In this document: positions 54,023 to 62,471 of the stretch, one piece after another | How positions within the stretch are numbered: the first letter of the stretch is position 1 | Layout of the letters: each line of letters begins with the position of its first letter | NCBI GenBank assembly: GCA_963841695.1 | Contig: CAWJDQ010000012.1 | Span: forward strand, 9,427-73,426 | Direction of reading: 5' to 3' | DNA length: 64,000 bases | Source of the DNA: RYN-230 sp963841695 | GTDB lineage: Bacteria; Actinomycetota; Actinomycetes; Streptosporangiales; Streptosporangiaceae | Notes under the pieces: model-generated | Told to the model about the DNA's origin: nothing | Databases searched by the model: none | What the model saw: the letters and a program-made list of their open reading frames with translations, nothing else | Position numbers and translations under genes: made by a program

Positions 54023-56019
54023 CCTCAACCGTGAGCCGACCGCCGAACACCGACGACCTGGAACTGGCCGTCCAGTCCAGGCTGTCGTCGGTCAACGCGG
54101 TCCTGACCTTGTCGATGATCTTGACTCAGGCGACGTCGGCCGCCCAGGCCGTGCGCCTGGTTACCACTGCGGTCCCGTCGATCGCGCCCTGCCAGCAGAC
54201 GCTCGTCTGGCATCCGGGCCGAGCGGGCGATTACTACGAGCGCGCCCCGGACGGCGTGCGTGACTCGCTGGCCGGGCTCGCCGGGCCCGGCCAGCTCGAC
54301 GTGGCCGGCTCGTCCGCCTGGTGGGCGTTCCCGCTCACGTCGCCCGTGGTGGGTGACCCCGTCTTCCTGGTCGTCGCCTGCAGCCAGACCCTTTCCGAGC
54401 AGGAAACTTTCCTGCTCTCCGTGCTCGCGCACCTGTGCGGCACCGTGATCGCCAAGCTGGAGCTGATCACCGCCGAGCGGGTGAGTGCCCAGCAGGCCGC
54501 CGCGCTGAACGCCGAGCTCGAGTCCACGGTCTCCACCCTGACGAAGATCACGGAGATCCACCGCCGGCTGAACGAGATCGTGACCAGCGCGGGGGAGACG
54601 GGCATCGCCGATACCCTGCATCAGCTCACCACGCTCCCGGTGCTGATCCAGGATGCCCACGGCATCACCCGCGCACGTGCGGGCGATGTCCCACCCGGTT
54701 ACCTGACCGGGCAAGCCGGGCGGCAGGAACTCATCAGCCGGCTGCGGAGGGCGCACCGGGCCCTCTACTACCGCCGGGCCTGGCTGGCCCTGGCTAACCC
54801 GCGCACCGACGTGCTCGGCGTCGTCGCCCTGATTGATCCCGGGCGCACCGCGAGCCAGACTGATCTTGCCGCGCTCGAGTACGGGGCGACGGTGCTCAGC
54901 GTGGAACTGGCCCGCCTGCGGAGCGTGGCCGAGGCCGAGTTGCGGAGCCAGGCCGCGCGCGAGCGTGATATCGCCCAGGCCCGGGCCGCGGAACTCGCCG
55001 CGAGCCAGGCCCGCCAGCGCGCGATCCTCGAAGCCGCCCTCGACGCGGTCATCAGCATTGACCAGCTCGCCCGGGTGACGTACGTCAACAGCGCGTTCGA
55101 GCACATCTTCGGGTACCGGGCTGACGACGTGATGGGCCGGGAACTCGCGGACGTGGTTATCCCGCCGTCGCTGCGCCAGGCTCACCGGGACGGCTTCGCC
55201 CGGCACCTGGCCACCGGGGAGACGCGCATCCTGGACCGGCGGATCGAGATGCGGGCGATGCGGGCCGACGGGAGCGAGTTCCCCGCCGAGATCACGATCA
55301 CCCGTACCGGGCCGCCCGGGCACCCGGCTTTCACCGGCTACGTCCGCGACATCACCGAACGTCAGCGCGCCGAGCACGAGCTGATGGCGTCACGGGCCCG
55401 CCTGGTGGCCGCGTCCGACACGGCGCGCCAGCGCATCACCCGTGACCTGCACGACGGTGCGCAGCAGCGGTTCGTCACGGCGCTGATCAATCTCCAGCTC
55501 GCCGACCAGAAATGGGAATCCGCGCCGCAGCGCGCCAGGGAACTCCTCGCCCTGGCGGTCGAGGACGCCAGGTCCGGGATGGAGGATCTGCGGGAGATCG
55601 CCGCGGGAATCCACCCTGCGCTACTGACCCAGCGCGGTCTGGCCGCGGCCATCGACGCCCTCGCGGCCCGGCTGCCGATCCCGGTCCAGCTCGACGTGCC
55701 CGGCCAGAGGCTCCCGCCTCCGGTCGAGTCGAGCGTCTACTTCCTCTGCTCCGAAGCCCTCACGAACGTGGTCAAGCACGCCCGCGCCAGTTCCGCCCGC
55801 GTGCGGGTGGAAGTCCTTGATGACCACTGTGCCGTCGAAGTGGCCGACGACGGGATCGGCGGAGCCAGCCCCCGGTCGGAAACCAGCGGGCTCAACGGGC
55901 TGCGCGACCGCGTCGGGGCGCTGGACGGGACCATGACCATCACCAGCCCGGCCACGGGCGGGACCCTGATCCAGGCCAGCATCCCGATCCGAGCCAGACC
56001 AGCCACGCCCCGCGGGTAA
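54019..56019 (+). CDS. PAS-domain sensor histidine kinase (NarX type)
   Basis: A 666-residue soluble kinase. N-terminal GAF-like region (about residues 30-150), coiled linker, a second GAF-like part (about 190-300), and a PAS domain (about 335-455: LDAVISIDQLARVTYVNSAF, GYRADDVMGREL, ADGSEFPAEITI). HisKA_3 follows with His478 in TRDLHDGAQQRF, then the HATPase with N583 in EALTNVVKHA and DDGIGG. Coupled to the MEDS protein by a 4-base overlap. The NarL-type regulator at 57205 is the natural partner, separated only by an acyl-CoA dehydrogenase gene. Confidence 0.94.
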   Translation: MTSTVSRPPNTDDLELAVQSRLSSVNAVLTLSMILTQATSAAQAVRLVTTAVPSIAPCQQTLVWHPGRAGDYYERAPDGVRDSLAGLAGPGQLDVAGSSAWWAFPLTSPVVGDPVFLVVACSQTLSEQETFLLSVLAHLCGTVIAKLELITAERVSAQQAAALNAELESTVSTLTKITEIHRRLNEIVTSAGETGIADTLHQLTTLPVLIQDAHGITRARAGDVPPGYLTGQAGRQELISRLRRAHRALYYRRAWLALANPRTDVLGVVALIDPGRTASQTDLAALEYGATVLSVELARLRSVAEAELRSQAARERDIAQARAAELAASQARQRAILEAALDAVISIDQLARVTYVNSAFEHIFGYRADDVMGRELADVVIPPSLRQAHRDGFARHLATGETRILDRRIEMRAMRADGSEFPAEITITRTGPPGHPAFTGYVRDITERQRAEHELMASRARLVAASDTARQRITRDLHDGAQQRFVTALINLQLADQKWESAPQRARELLALAVEDARSGMEDLREIAAGIHPALLTQRGLAAAIDALAARLPIPVQLDVPGQRLPPPVESSVYFLCSEALTNVVKHARASSARVRVEVLDDHCAVEVADDGIGGASPRSETSGLNGLRDRVGALDGTMTITSPATGGTLIQASIPIRARPATPRG

Positions 56020-56072
56020 GCACGTCCGGTCCGCGGTCTGCTACTTCCGGAGGATGAGAGAAGGGGATAGCG

Positions 56073-57131
56073 GTGGCCATCGACTTTGCTCTCAGTGACA
56101 GCCAGCGGGAACTGCAGAAGAACGCGACGGAGTTCGCCGAGCGCGTGCCCGGACCCATCGTGGACACGATCGACCGGTCAGCCGGCCCGTGGGAGTCGTT
56201 CCTGGCCGGCCGCGAGGGCTACCGGCAGCTGGCCAAGGCTGGCTTCGCCAAGTCGTTCATCCCGGTCTTGGACGGCGGGGCCAACTTCGACTCGGCTGAC
56301 CCGGCCGGCGGAATCCAGACCATCGCCCGCCGCGATGGTAATGAGTGGGTCATCACCGGCGAGAAGCATTACACGACCAACGGAACCGGCTGGGACAAGC
56401 AGGGCTGCCACCTGTACACCGTCATCTGCCGGACCGATCCCGCGGCTGGTGCCGACCAGGCGCTGGCCGTTATCGCCGTGCCGGGAAACAAGCACGGCAT
56501 CAGCGTGGTCAACGTGTACGACAAGGTCGGCCACCGTGGCGTGGTCACCCCCCGGATACGCTTCGATCAGGTGCGCGTGCCGGCCAGCTACCTCATCGGC
56601 CAGCCCGGCCTGCAGGCTAAGCGGATCTTCACCGAGGCGTTCAGCTGGACCGCGGCCCTGATCGGGGCAGCCTGCGTGGGCAGCATGCGGGCGGCGTTCG
56701 ACTACGCCCTTGATTTCGCCCGGACCGAGAAGCGGCTCGGCACCGTCCCGGTCATCGAGCATCAGAACGCCGGGTTCATGCTGGCCGACATCAAGATGCG
56801 CATCGAGGCCTGCCGGTACCTCACCTGGAAGGCATGTCACGATTTCGACCGCACCGGTGGGCGCGCCCAGGAACTAGCGATCATGACCAAGGTCTTTAGC
56901 TCCGAGACCGCCACCGCCGCCGTGTACGACTGCATGCGCCTGGTCGGCATCGCCAGCTACACCAGGCACCTGGCGCCGCTGGAGCGCATCATGCGTGACG
57001 CCATGGCGTTCCCGCTGTACGACGGGGGCAACCTGGGGGTCCGCCGCCGGCAGTTGCACGAGATGTTCCGCCAGCCTGGTTATGACTCGATGCTGGCTGC
57101 TCATGGGGACGTGCCGCCGTGGGAGACGTGA
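56073..57131 (+). CDS. Acyl-CoA dehydrogenase family protein with in-frame deletion
   Basis: A 352-residue flavoprotein of the ACAD family. The N-terminal helix part (FALSDSQRELQKNATEFAER) runs to about residue 64. It then passes directly to GGANFDSADPAGGIQTIARR, DGNEWVITGEKHYTTNGTGW and the C-terminal helical domain. The helices and first strands that normally come between (about 60 residues, including part of the FAD/substrate pocket) are missing, with no frameshift. The family is usually 390-410 residues. The GTG at 56073 follows AGAAGGGGATAGCG. Likely inactive or altered. It lies between a kinase and its probable response regulator. Confidence 0.82.
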   Translation: MAIDFALSDSQRELQKNATEFAERVPGPIVDTIDRSAGPWESFLAGREGYRQLAKAGFAKSFIPVLDGGANFDSADPAGGIQTIARRDGNEWVITGEKHYTTNGTGWDKQGCHLYTVICRTDPAAGADQALAVIAVPGNKHGISVVNVYDKVGHRGVVTPRIRFDQVRVPASYLIGQPGLQAKRIFTEAFSWTAALIGAACVGSMRAAFDYALDFARTEKRLGTVPVIEHQNAGFMLADIKMRIEACRYLTWKACHDFDRTGGRAQELAIMTKVFSSETATAAVYDCMRLVGIASYTRHLAPLERIMRDAMAFPLYDGGNLGVRRRQLHEMFRQPGYDSMLAAHGDVPPWET

Positions 57132-57204
57132 CACCGAACGGCCGGGTCAGCGCAGTCGCAGCCGCTCGCGTGACGCCGGCTGCCCGGTGGCTTAGCTTGG
57201 TGCC

Positions 57205-57867
57205 GTGAGTCCTCCGCCGCAGGTTCGCGTCATAGTCGGCGAAGATGATCTCTTCGTCCGGGAAGGGATCGTGCGCGTTCTGCAGGACAGCGGATTCGAT
57301 GTGGTCGGCACCACGGCCGACGCGCGCGACCTGGTCCGGATGGCGGGCACGTACCGCCCGGACGTGGTTATCGCCGATATCCAGATGCCACCGGATCATG
57401 CTGATGACGGCCTGAGGGCGGCCCTGGCCATCCGGGCCAGCCAGCCCGGGGTGGGCGTGCTCGTCCTGTCCCAGTTCCTTGAGGACCGGTACGCGTTCGA
57501 TCTGGTCGCCGACGGCGCACAGGGCGCCGGCTACCTGCTGAAGGAGAAAGTCGGGGATCTGGGCCTGTTCACCGAGGCCGTGCGCCGGGTGGCCGAGGGC
57601 GGGTCAGTGCTCGATCCGGATGTGGTGGCGAGGCTGGTGGGCCGCAGGCGGAAGAGCAGCCCGATTGATGAGCTGACCCCGCGGGAGCGGCAGGTGCTGG
57701 CGCTGATCGCGCAGGGCCGCTCCAACGCCGGCGTGGCGCACGAGCTGACGGTCACCGTGGCGGCCGTGGAGCGCCATGTGACCAGCATCTTCGACAAGCT
57801 CAGCCTGCATCAGTCGGGGGACCAGCATCGCCGTGTGCTGGCCGTGCTCACCTACCTGCGGGCCTGA
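57205..57867 (+). CDS. NarL/FixJ-family response regulator
   Basis: A 220-residue regulator. Receiver: acidic pair in VGEDDLF, phospho-acceptor Asp58 in VVIADIQMPP, Lys in LLKEK. C-terminal LuxR HTH: LTPRERQVLALIAQGRSNAG, VAHELTVTVAAVERHVTSIF, DKLSL. GTG 57205 is the start; no strong ribosome site. The PAS kinase at 54019 is the probable partner. It ends 11 bases before the convergent receiver-only gene. Confidence 0.94.
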   Translation: MSPPPQVRVIVGEDDLFVREGIVRVLQDSGFDVVGTTADARDLVRMAGTYRPDVVIADIQMPPDHADDGLRAALAIRASQPGVGVLVLSQFLEDRYAFDLVADGAQGAGYLLKEKVGDLGLFTEAVRRVAEGGSVLDPDVVARLVGRRRKSSPIDELTPRERQVLALIAQGRSNAGVAHELTVTVAAVERHVTSIFDKLSLHQSGDQHRRVLAVLTYLRA

Positions 57868-57878
57868 CCAGGCAGCCG

Positions 57879-58238
57879 TTAGCCGGCGGCGAACAGCGCC
57901 GCGAGGTCCATGGCCGGGAGTTCTTCCTTGGCCACGAAGGCGACCGCGCTGCAGCTCTTCAGGATCCCGGCTGAGACGTGCCCGACCTGGGTGGAGGTCA
58001 GCACGATCCTGGTCGCGGGGCAGGCGGCAGCCAGCGACGCTGCCACCGTGAACCCGTCCGGTCCCGGGAGATTGATGTCCAGCAGAATCCCGTCCGGGCA
58101 TCCGCCGGCGGCCGCGGCCAGCGCCTGTTCCCCGTCCCCTACCGGGTCGAGGACCTCGAAACCGCGCGCGGCCAGGAGTTCGGCCGCCGCCGCGCGGAAG
58201 CGCGGGCTGTCGTTGACAATCAGGATCCGGGTCACCAC
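57879..58238 (-). CDS. Receiver-only response regulator
   Basis: A 119-residue stand-alone receiver, paralogue of the one at 49744 (both have LLDINLPGPDGFTV and the SLAAACP-x-x-RIVLTS stretch). The acidic pair reads VNDSPRF, so the first Asp is Asn; the phospho-acceptor Asp and the Lys in VAKEE remain. Two adjacent GTG codons (58238, 58235) may start it. A palindromic motif lies 29 bp upstream. It could act as a phosphate sink or as a signal to the divergent LAL regulator (inference). Confidence 0.9.
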   Translation of the reverse strand: MVTRILIVNDSPRFRAAAAELLAARGFEVLDPVGDGEQALAAAAGGCPDGILLDINLPGPDGFTVAASLAAACPATRIVLTSTQVGHVSAGILKSCSAVAFVAKEELPAMDLAALFAAG

Positions 58239-58267
58239 CCGTGATCCTGGCCGACGGCCGGCCCACC

Positions 58268-58320
58268 GGCAATCGGGTAAACCCCACAATCGGGCCGGCC
58301 CGGTGCGGGTTAACCCCACG
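58268..58320 (-). promoter_or_regulatory. Conserved palindromic motif, copies 2 and 3
   Basis: On the minus strand TGTGGGGTTTACCCGATTGCC (58269-58289) and, 18 bp further upstream, CGTGGGGTTAACCCGCA (58304-58320). With copy 1 at 50128 the shared core is TGGGGTTWACCCG. The pair lies between the divergent receiver (58238) and LAL (58401) genes and could control both. Confidence 0.65.
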
Positions 58321-58400
58321 CTCCACGCGGGGGTTCACGAGCCCGACGCTGAAGGGCACACCATTGGACCGCCGGCCCGTCCCGGGCAGGCTCTACTTAC

Positions 58401-61223
58401 ATGGAGCTGCTATCCGGGCACGACAGCAGGACTGCCACCCAGCGCGCGATGGGCCCGTCAGGGCCAGGGAAGCCGACGTCGCTGTGCGGGCGGCGCAGCG
58501 AGTGTGACGTGCTGGACGGGCTGGTGGACGGGGTCCGCGGCACGCATCGCCCCGTGCACAGCGCCGTGCTGGTCATCCGGGGCGAGGCGGGCATAGGCAA
58601 GACGGCCTTGCTGGACTACGCGGTGGACTCGGCGCCGGATCTGCGGGTGGTGCGGGCCCGCGGCGTGGAGTCGGAGAGGGAACTCGCGTTCGCGGCGCTG
58701 CATCAGTTGTGCGGTCCGTGGCTGGATCGGCTGGGGGACCTGCCGGGTCCTCAGCGCGAGGCCATGGAAACTGTCTTCGGTATCCGGGCGGGCCCGGCCC
58801 CGGATCATTTCCTGGTCGGCCTGGCCGTGCTGACCCTGGTGTCCGAGGTGGCCGCCCAGCGGCCGCTGGCGTGCGTGGTGGATGACGCGCAGTGGCTGGA
58901 CCAGGCCTCAGCGCAGGCGCTGGCCTTCGCGGCGCGGCGGCTGCGGGCGGAGCCGGTGGTGATGATGTTCGCCACGCGCGAGCCGGGGCCGGACTTGCGC
59001 GGGCTGCCCGAGCTCCCGGTGGCGGGGCTGCCGGATGCGGACGCCCGGACCCTGCTGTCCTCGCTCGCGCGGTGGCCACTGGATGAGCGGGTGGCGGAGC
59101 GGGTCGTGGCCGAGACACGGGGGAACCCGCAGGCGCTGGCGGAGGTGCCGCACGTGCTGTCGCCGACCGGTCTGGGGGGCAGTTCCGGGGGGCCCGATGT
59201 GCTGCGGCCGCCAGGCCGGGCCACGGAGGGTTTCCTGCGCCAGATGCAGGACCTGCCTGGGCAGACCCGGCTGCTGCTACTGGTCGCCGCAGCCGAGCCG
59301 GCCGGGAACGCGGCGCTGGTGTGGCGGGCCGCCAGGCGGCTGGGGGTCCCGGCTCAGGCGGCGCGGCCGGCCACCGAGTCCGGGCTGGCCGAGTTCGGTG
59401 CCCGGGTGCGGTTCCGGGATCCGGTGGTGCGCTCGGCCGTCTACCGGTCGGCACCGCTGCGGGACCGGCAGAACGTGCATGGTGCCCTGGCCGAAGTCAC
59501 CGATCCGCAGGCCGATCCGGACCGGCGCGCCTGGCACCTGGCTGAGGCCACCGCGGAACCAGACGACGACGTGGCCGCCGAGCTCGAACGGTCCGCGGGC
59601 CAGGCCCAGTCGCGCGGGGGCCTGGCCGCTGCCGCCGCGTTCCTGGAGCGGTCGGCGAATCTCACCGTCGGTGCAGCGCGGCGGGTGGAACGGATGCTGG
59701 CCGCGGCTCAGTCCGACGTGCACGTCGGCGCGTTCGACCAGGCGCTCGGGCTGCTGGCCGCAGCCGAGTCCGAGGCGCTCGATGAGCTCGGCTACGCCCG
59801 GGTGGATCTGCTCCGCGGACGGGTCGGCTCGGCGTCCCGGGCCGCAGGCGTGGCCCCGGCCCGGTTCCTGACGGCAGCCAGGCGGCTGGAGCCGCTGGAT
59901 CTGCAGCTTTCGCGCGAGGCTTATCTCGACGCCTGGGGCGCAGCCCTCTTCACGGACGCAGGCCAGCTGCTCGAGGTCTCGGCCGCCGCCCGGGTCGCCT
60001 CCCGGCCCGCGTACCCTCCCGGCCCGCCGGACCTGCTGCTGGACGGCCTGGCGCTGCTGATCACCGAGGGGCGCGCCGCGGCCACGCCGACGCTCCGGCG
60101 GGCGGTCAGCGCGTTCCGCCGCGGGGAAGTCCCCGTGCAGAAGGGGCTCCAGTGGGGCGCCCTGGCGTCATGGGCCGCCGTCGTGCTGTGGGACTTCGAG
60201 AGCTGGCAGGCGATCATCAGCCGGGAGGCCGAGCTCGCTCGCGGGGTTGGTGCCCTCGCCGTCTTGCCGATCGTACTGAACGCACAGGGGATAGCCGCCA
60301 CGTGGTGCGGTGACCCCGCGGCGGCCACGTCGGTCATCGCGGAGGCGGAGGCGGTGGCCGGGGCGACGGGAACTCGCGTCCCGCCCTGCGCGGCCATGCT
60401 GATCGCGGCGTGCCGGGGACACGAAGCCGAGGCCCTGGCCCTGATCGGGGCCACCATCCACGACGACCCCGGCGCAGCCGTGGGATTCGGCGCGCAGTAC
60501 ACCGGCTGGATGACCGCCGTCCTCTACAACGGCCTCGGCCGCTACGAGGACGCGCTGGCCGCGGCCTGGCGCGCGAGCCCGGATACGCCTGAGCCGGTTC
60601 TCATCGCCTGGGCGGTCCCCGAACTGATCGAGGCGGCCCTCAGGAGCGGGAAACCGCGGGTGGCCGCCGACGCGCTCGAGCGGCTCGCGGAGACCACGAA
60701 GGGCAGCGATGCCGACTGGGCGGCGGGAATCGAGGCGCGCTCGCGGGCGCTGCTGAGCGACGGCGAGGCCGCCGAGGGCCTGTACCGCGAGGCGGTCGAC
60801 CGGCTGGGCCGGACCCCCTTCCGGCCGGACCTGGCCCGCGCGCGGCTGCTCTACGGCGAATGGCTGCGGCGCGGGAACCGCCGGGTCGATGCCCGCCAGC
60901 AACTCCGCGGCGCGCACGAGGCGCTGGCCGAGATGGGGATGGACGCGTTTGCCGCCCGCGCCCGGCGCGAGCTGCTGGCCACCGGGGAAACCGTGCGCAA
61001 ACGCAGCGTGGAGGCAGCCGGCGAGCTCACCGCGCAGGAGGCCCAGATCGCCCGGCTCGCCTGCGACGGCCTCTCGAACCCGGAGATCAGCACCCAGCTG
61101 TTCATCAGCGCCCGTACCGTCGAGTGGCACCTGCGCAAGGTGTTCGCGAAGCTCGGCATCCGGTCGCGCAGGCAGCTGCGCGGGGCACTGCCTGCCGCCG
61201 GACGGCGGGAGCTGCCCGCTTAG
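58401..61223 (+). CDS. LAL-type LuxR regulator with AAA ATPase domain
   Basis: A 940-residue regulator, intact. Walker A GEAGIGKT (residues 61-68), Walker B CVVDDAQWLD (about 158-167), a sensor-type R after EPVVMMFATREP, long TPR-like helical region, and C-terminal LuxR HTH (LTAQEAQIARLACDGLSNPE, ISTQLFISARTVEWHLRKVF, AKLGI). ATG 58401 is used; the ATG at 58449 is also possible. Divergent from the receiver-only gene over the palindromic motifs. It ends four bases inside the convergent gene at 61220. Confidence 0.94.
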   Translation: MELLSGHDSRTATQRAMGPSGPGKPTSLCGRRSECDVLDGLVDGVRGTHRPVHSAVLVIRGEAGIGKTALLDYAVDSAPDLRVVRARGVESERELAFAALHQLCGPWLDRLGDLPGPQREAMETVFGIRAGPAPDHFLVGLAVLTLVSEVAAQRPLACVVDDAQWLDQASAQALAFAARRLRAEPVVMMFATREPGPDLRGLPELPVAGLPDADARTLLSSLARWPLDERVAERVVAETRGNPQALAEVPHVLSPTGLGGSSGGPDVLRPPGRATEGFLRQMQDLPGQTRLLLLVAAAEPAGNAALVWRAARRLGVPAQAARPATESGLAEFGARVRFRDPVVRSAVYRSAPLRDRQNVHGALAEVTDPQADPDRRAWHLAEATAEPDDDVAAELERSAGQAQSRGGLAAAAAFLERSANLTVGAARRVERMLAAAQSDVHVGAFDQALGLLAAAESEALDELGYARVDLLRGRVGSASRAAGVAPARFLTAARRLEPLDLQLSREAYLDAWGAALFTDAGQLLEVSAAARVASRPAYPPGPPDLLLDGLALLITEGRAAATPTLRRAVSAFRRGEVPVQKGLQWGALASWAAVVLWDFESWQAIISREAELARGVGALAVLPIVLNAQGIAATWCGDPAAATSVIAEAEAVAGATGTRVPPCAAMLIAACRGHEAEALALIGATIHDDPGAAVGFGAQYTGWMTAVLYNGLGRYEDALAAAWRASPDTPEPVLIAWAVPELIEAALRSGKPRVAADALERLAETTKGSDADWAAGIEARSRALLSDGEAAEGLYREAVDRLGRTPFRPDLARARLLYGEWLRRGNRRVDARQQLRGAHEALAEMGMDAFAARARRELLATGETVRKRSVEAAGELTAQEAQIARLACDGLSNPEISTQLFISARTVEWHLRKVFAKLGIRSRRQLRGALPAAGRRELPA

Positions 61224-61852
61224 CGGCCGTCGTCCGCCGTGGCCGGAGGATAGCTGATCGCCGGGTCACTCGGATGCGGCGACAGCGGCGTGGTGTCCAC
61301 GGTCATCCAGGGGAACAGGGGGAGCGACAGCAGGATCCCCTGCATGTGGTCCGCGTCACGAGCCCGCCACAGGCCCAGTGCCCGTCCGGCGCCGGGCAGT
61401 GTCCACAGCCGGCGCAGGTGTCCCTGGCGGGCCAGGTCACGAGCCCGCTCAGCCTCGCGGGCCTCGGTGTCCTGCACCGTCTGGCGGGCTGTGCCCGGGG
61501 GAACGGCCAGGGTGAAGACGGTCAGGAACTCCACGGCCGTTCCCGTCGCGGAGCCTGGCCGGCCTGGTGCCGGGTCGTTGGGGTGCGGCGAGAGCGGGGT
61601 GACCTGATCGGTGCGCCATACTCGCAGCGGCATCGAGGCGAGGACGTCCTCGAGCCGGTCACCGTCCGCGGCGGCGAACAGGCCGAGCGTGCGCCACTCG
61701 CCTGGCTGCAGCGGGGGGCGCCACAGCCGCAGCAAGTGGCCCTGGGCCGCGAGCTCCCGTGAGTGCGCGGCCTCCCGGGCGCGGATGTCGTTGACGGCCT
61801 GTTCCGGCGTCCCCGCCGGAACGTGCGTGGTCATCGTGACCAGATACTCCAT
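61220..61852 (-). CDS. Tandem muconolactone-isomerase-like protein
   Basis: A 210-residue protein with two similar halves. Half 1: EYLVTMTTHVPAGTPEQAVN, REAAHSRELAAQGHLLRLWR, LRVWRTDQVTPLSPHPNDP. Half 2: EFLTVFTLAVPPGTARQTVQ, REAERARDLARQGHLRRLWT, LFPWMTVDTTPLSPHPSDP. Each half matches the small (about 90-residue) muconolactone delta-isomerase fold. Isolated isomerases are decamers of single units, so the fusion is a domain duplication. No other aromatic-degradation gene is nearby, so the substrate is unknown. ATG 61852 follows AGGAGGGTCCAGCC. Confidence 0.88.
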   Translation of the reverse strand: MEYLVTMTTHVPAGTPEQAVNDIRAREAAHSRELAAQGHLLRLWRPPLQPGEWRTLGLFAAADGDRLEDVLASMPLRVWRTDQVTPLSPHPNDPAPGRPGSATGTAVEFLTVFTLAVPPGTARQTVQDTEAREAERARDLARQGHLRRLWTLPGAGRALGLWRARDADHMQGILLSLPLFPWMTVDTTPLSPHPSDPAISYPPATADDGR

Positions 61853-62096
61853 GGCTGGACCCTCCTAGCCTGCCCATCATCGCGCTCGCGACGCCCGTTC
61901 GCGCCCGTGGAACACCCCGGGCTGGCGCCCTGGCCCGCGATGACCCGGGCGTCCGGTCACTGGCCTGCCCGGCGGCGCGGCAGACGAAGATCCTGGCGGG
62001 CATGAACTGGAAAGGCTCCGGGTATTCACTGGGTCGGCGCTGGCCGCACGCATCACCGGCCTCGTCCGCCCTACCGCCGCCAGGCAGGAGAAGCCC

Positions 62097-62342
62097 GTGA
62101 CCGACCGGCCGGATTCAGCCGCAGCGCCCAGTTTCGAGCACGACGTCCGTCCCCTGTTCCGCGAGAAGGACCGCAACTCAATGCGGAGAGCGTTCGACCT
62201 CTGGTCCCGCGATGACGTGCAGGCACACCAGGATGCCATTCTCGGGCAGCTCCGCAGCGGGACCATGCCGTGCGACGGCGCATGGCCGCCGGAGCAGGTC
62301 GCGACCTTCCAGCGCTGGATAGCCGGAGGGTCGCTGCCTTGA
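62097..62342 (+). CDS. Small conserved protein, 81 residues
   Basis: The sequence SFEHDVRPLFREKDRNSMRR, then FDLWSRDDVQAHQDAILGQL and GTMPCDGAWPPEQVATFQRW, is a small conserved pattern in actinobacteria whose function I do not know. The phrases DVRPLF and W-P-x-x-Q-V-x-x-F-Q-x-W-I recall pieces of planctomycete-type cytochromes, but there is no C-x-x-C-H heme site. GTG 62097 follows AGGAGAAGCCC. It lies just before the IS element. Confidence 0.7.
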   Translation: MTDRPDSAAAPSFEHDVRPLFREKDRNSMRRAFDLWSRDDVQAHQDAILGQLRSGTMPCDGAWPPEQVATFQRWIAGGSLP

Positions 62343-62400
62343 CCGCACTAACCTCGGGCTTTCGCCGTTGTCCGGCTGACCTTGATCGTTTGCATATAAA

Positions 62401-62466
62401 AAGTGCCTTTGACCTGGAAGGATAGGGCTTGTCTAGGGCCATGTCCGCACCAAACCAAAGGCACTT
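62401..62466. repeat. Inverted repeat in the transposase leader
   Basis: Perfect 11-bp arms AAGTGCCTTTG (62401-62411) and CAAAGGCACTT (62456-62466), separated by 44 bases. The second arm ends five bases before the transposase GTG. Read-through RNA from outside the element would fold over the start region and limit translation; this protective arrangement is known in other IS families. Confidence 0.75.
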
Positions 62467-62471
62467 ATCCC

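Noticed and set aside
62403..62471. Transposase start at 62403
   Set aside because: That start lies inside the leader inverted repeat and adds residues unlike the family; GTG 62472 fits better.
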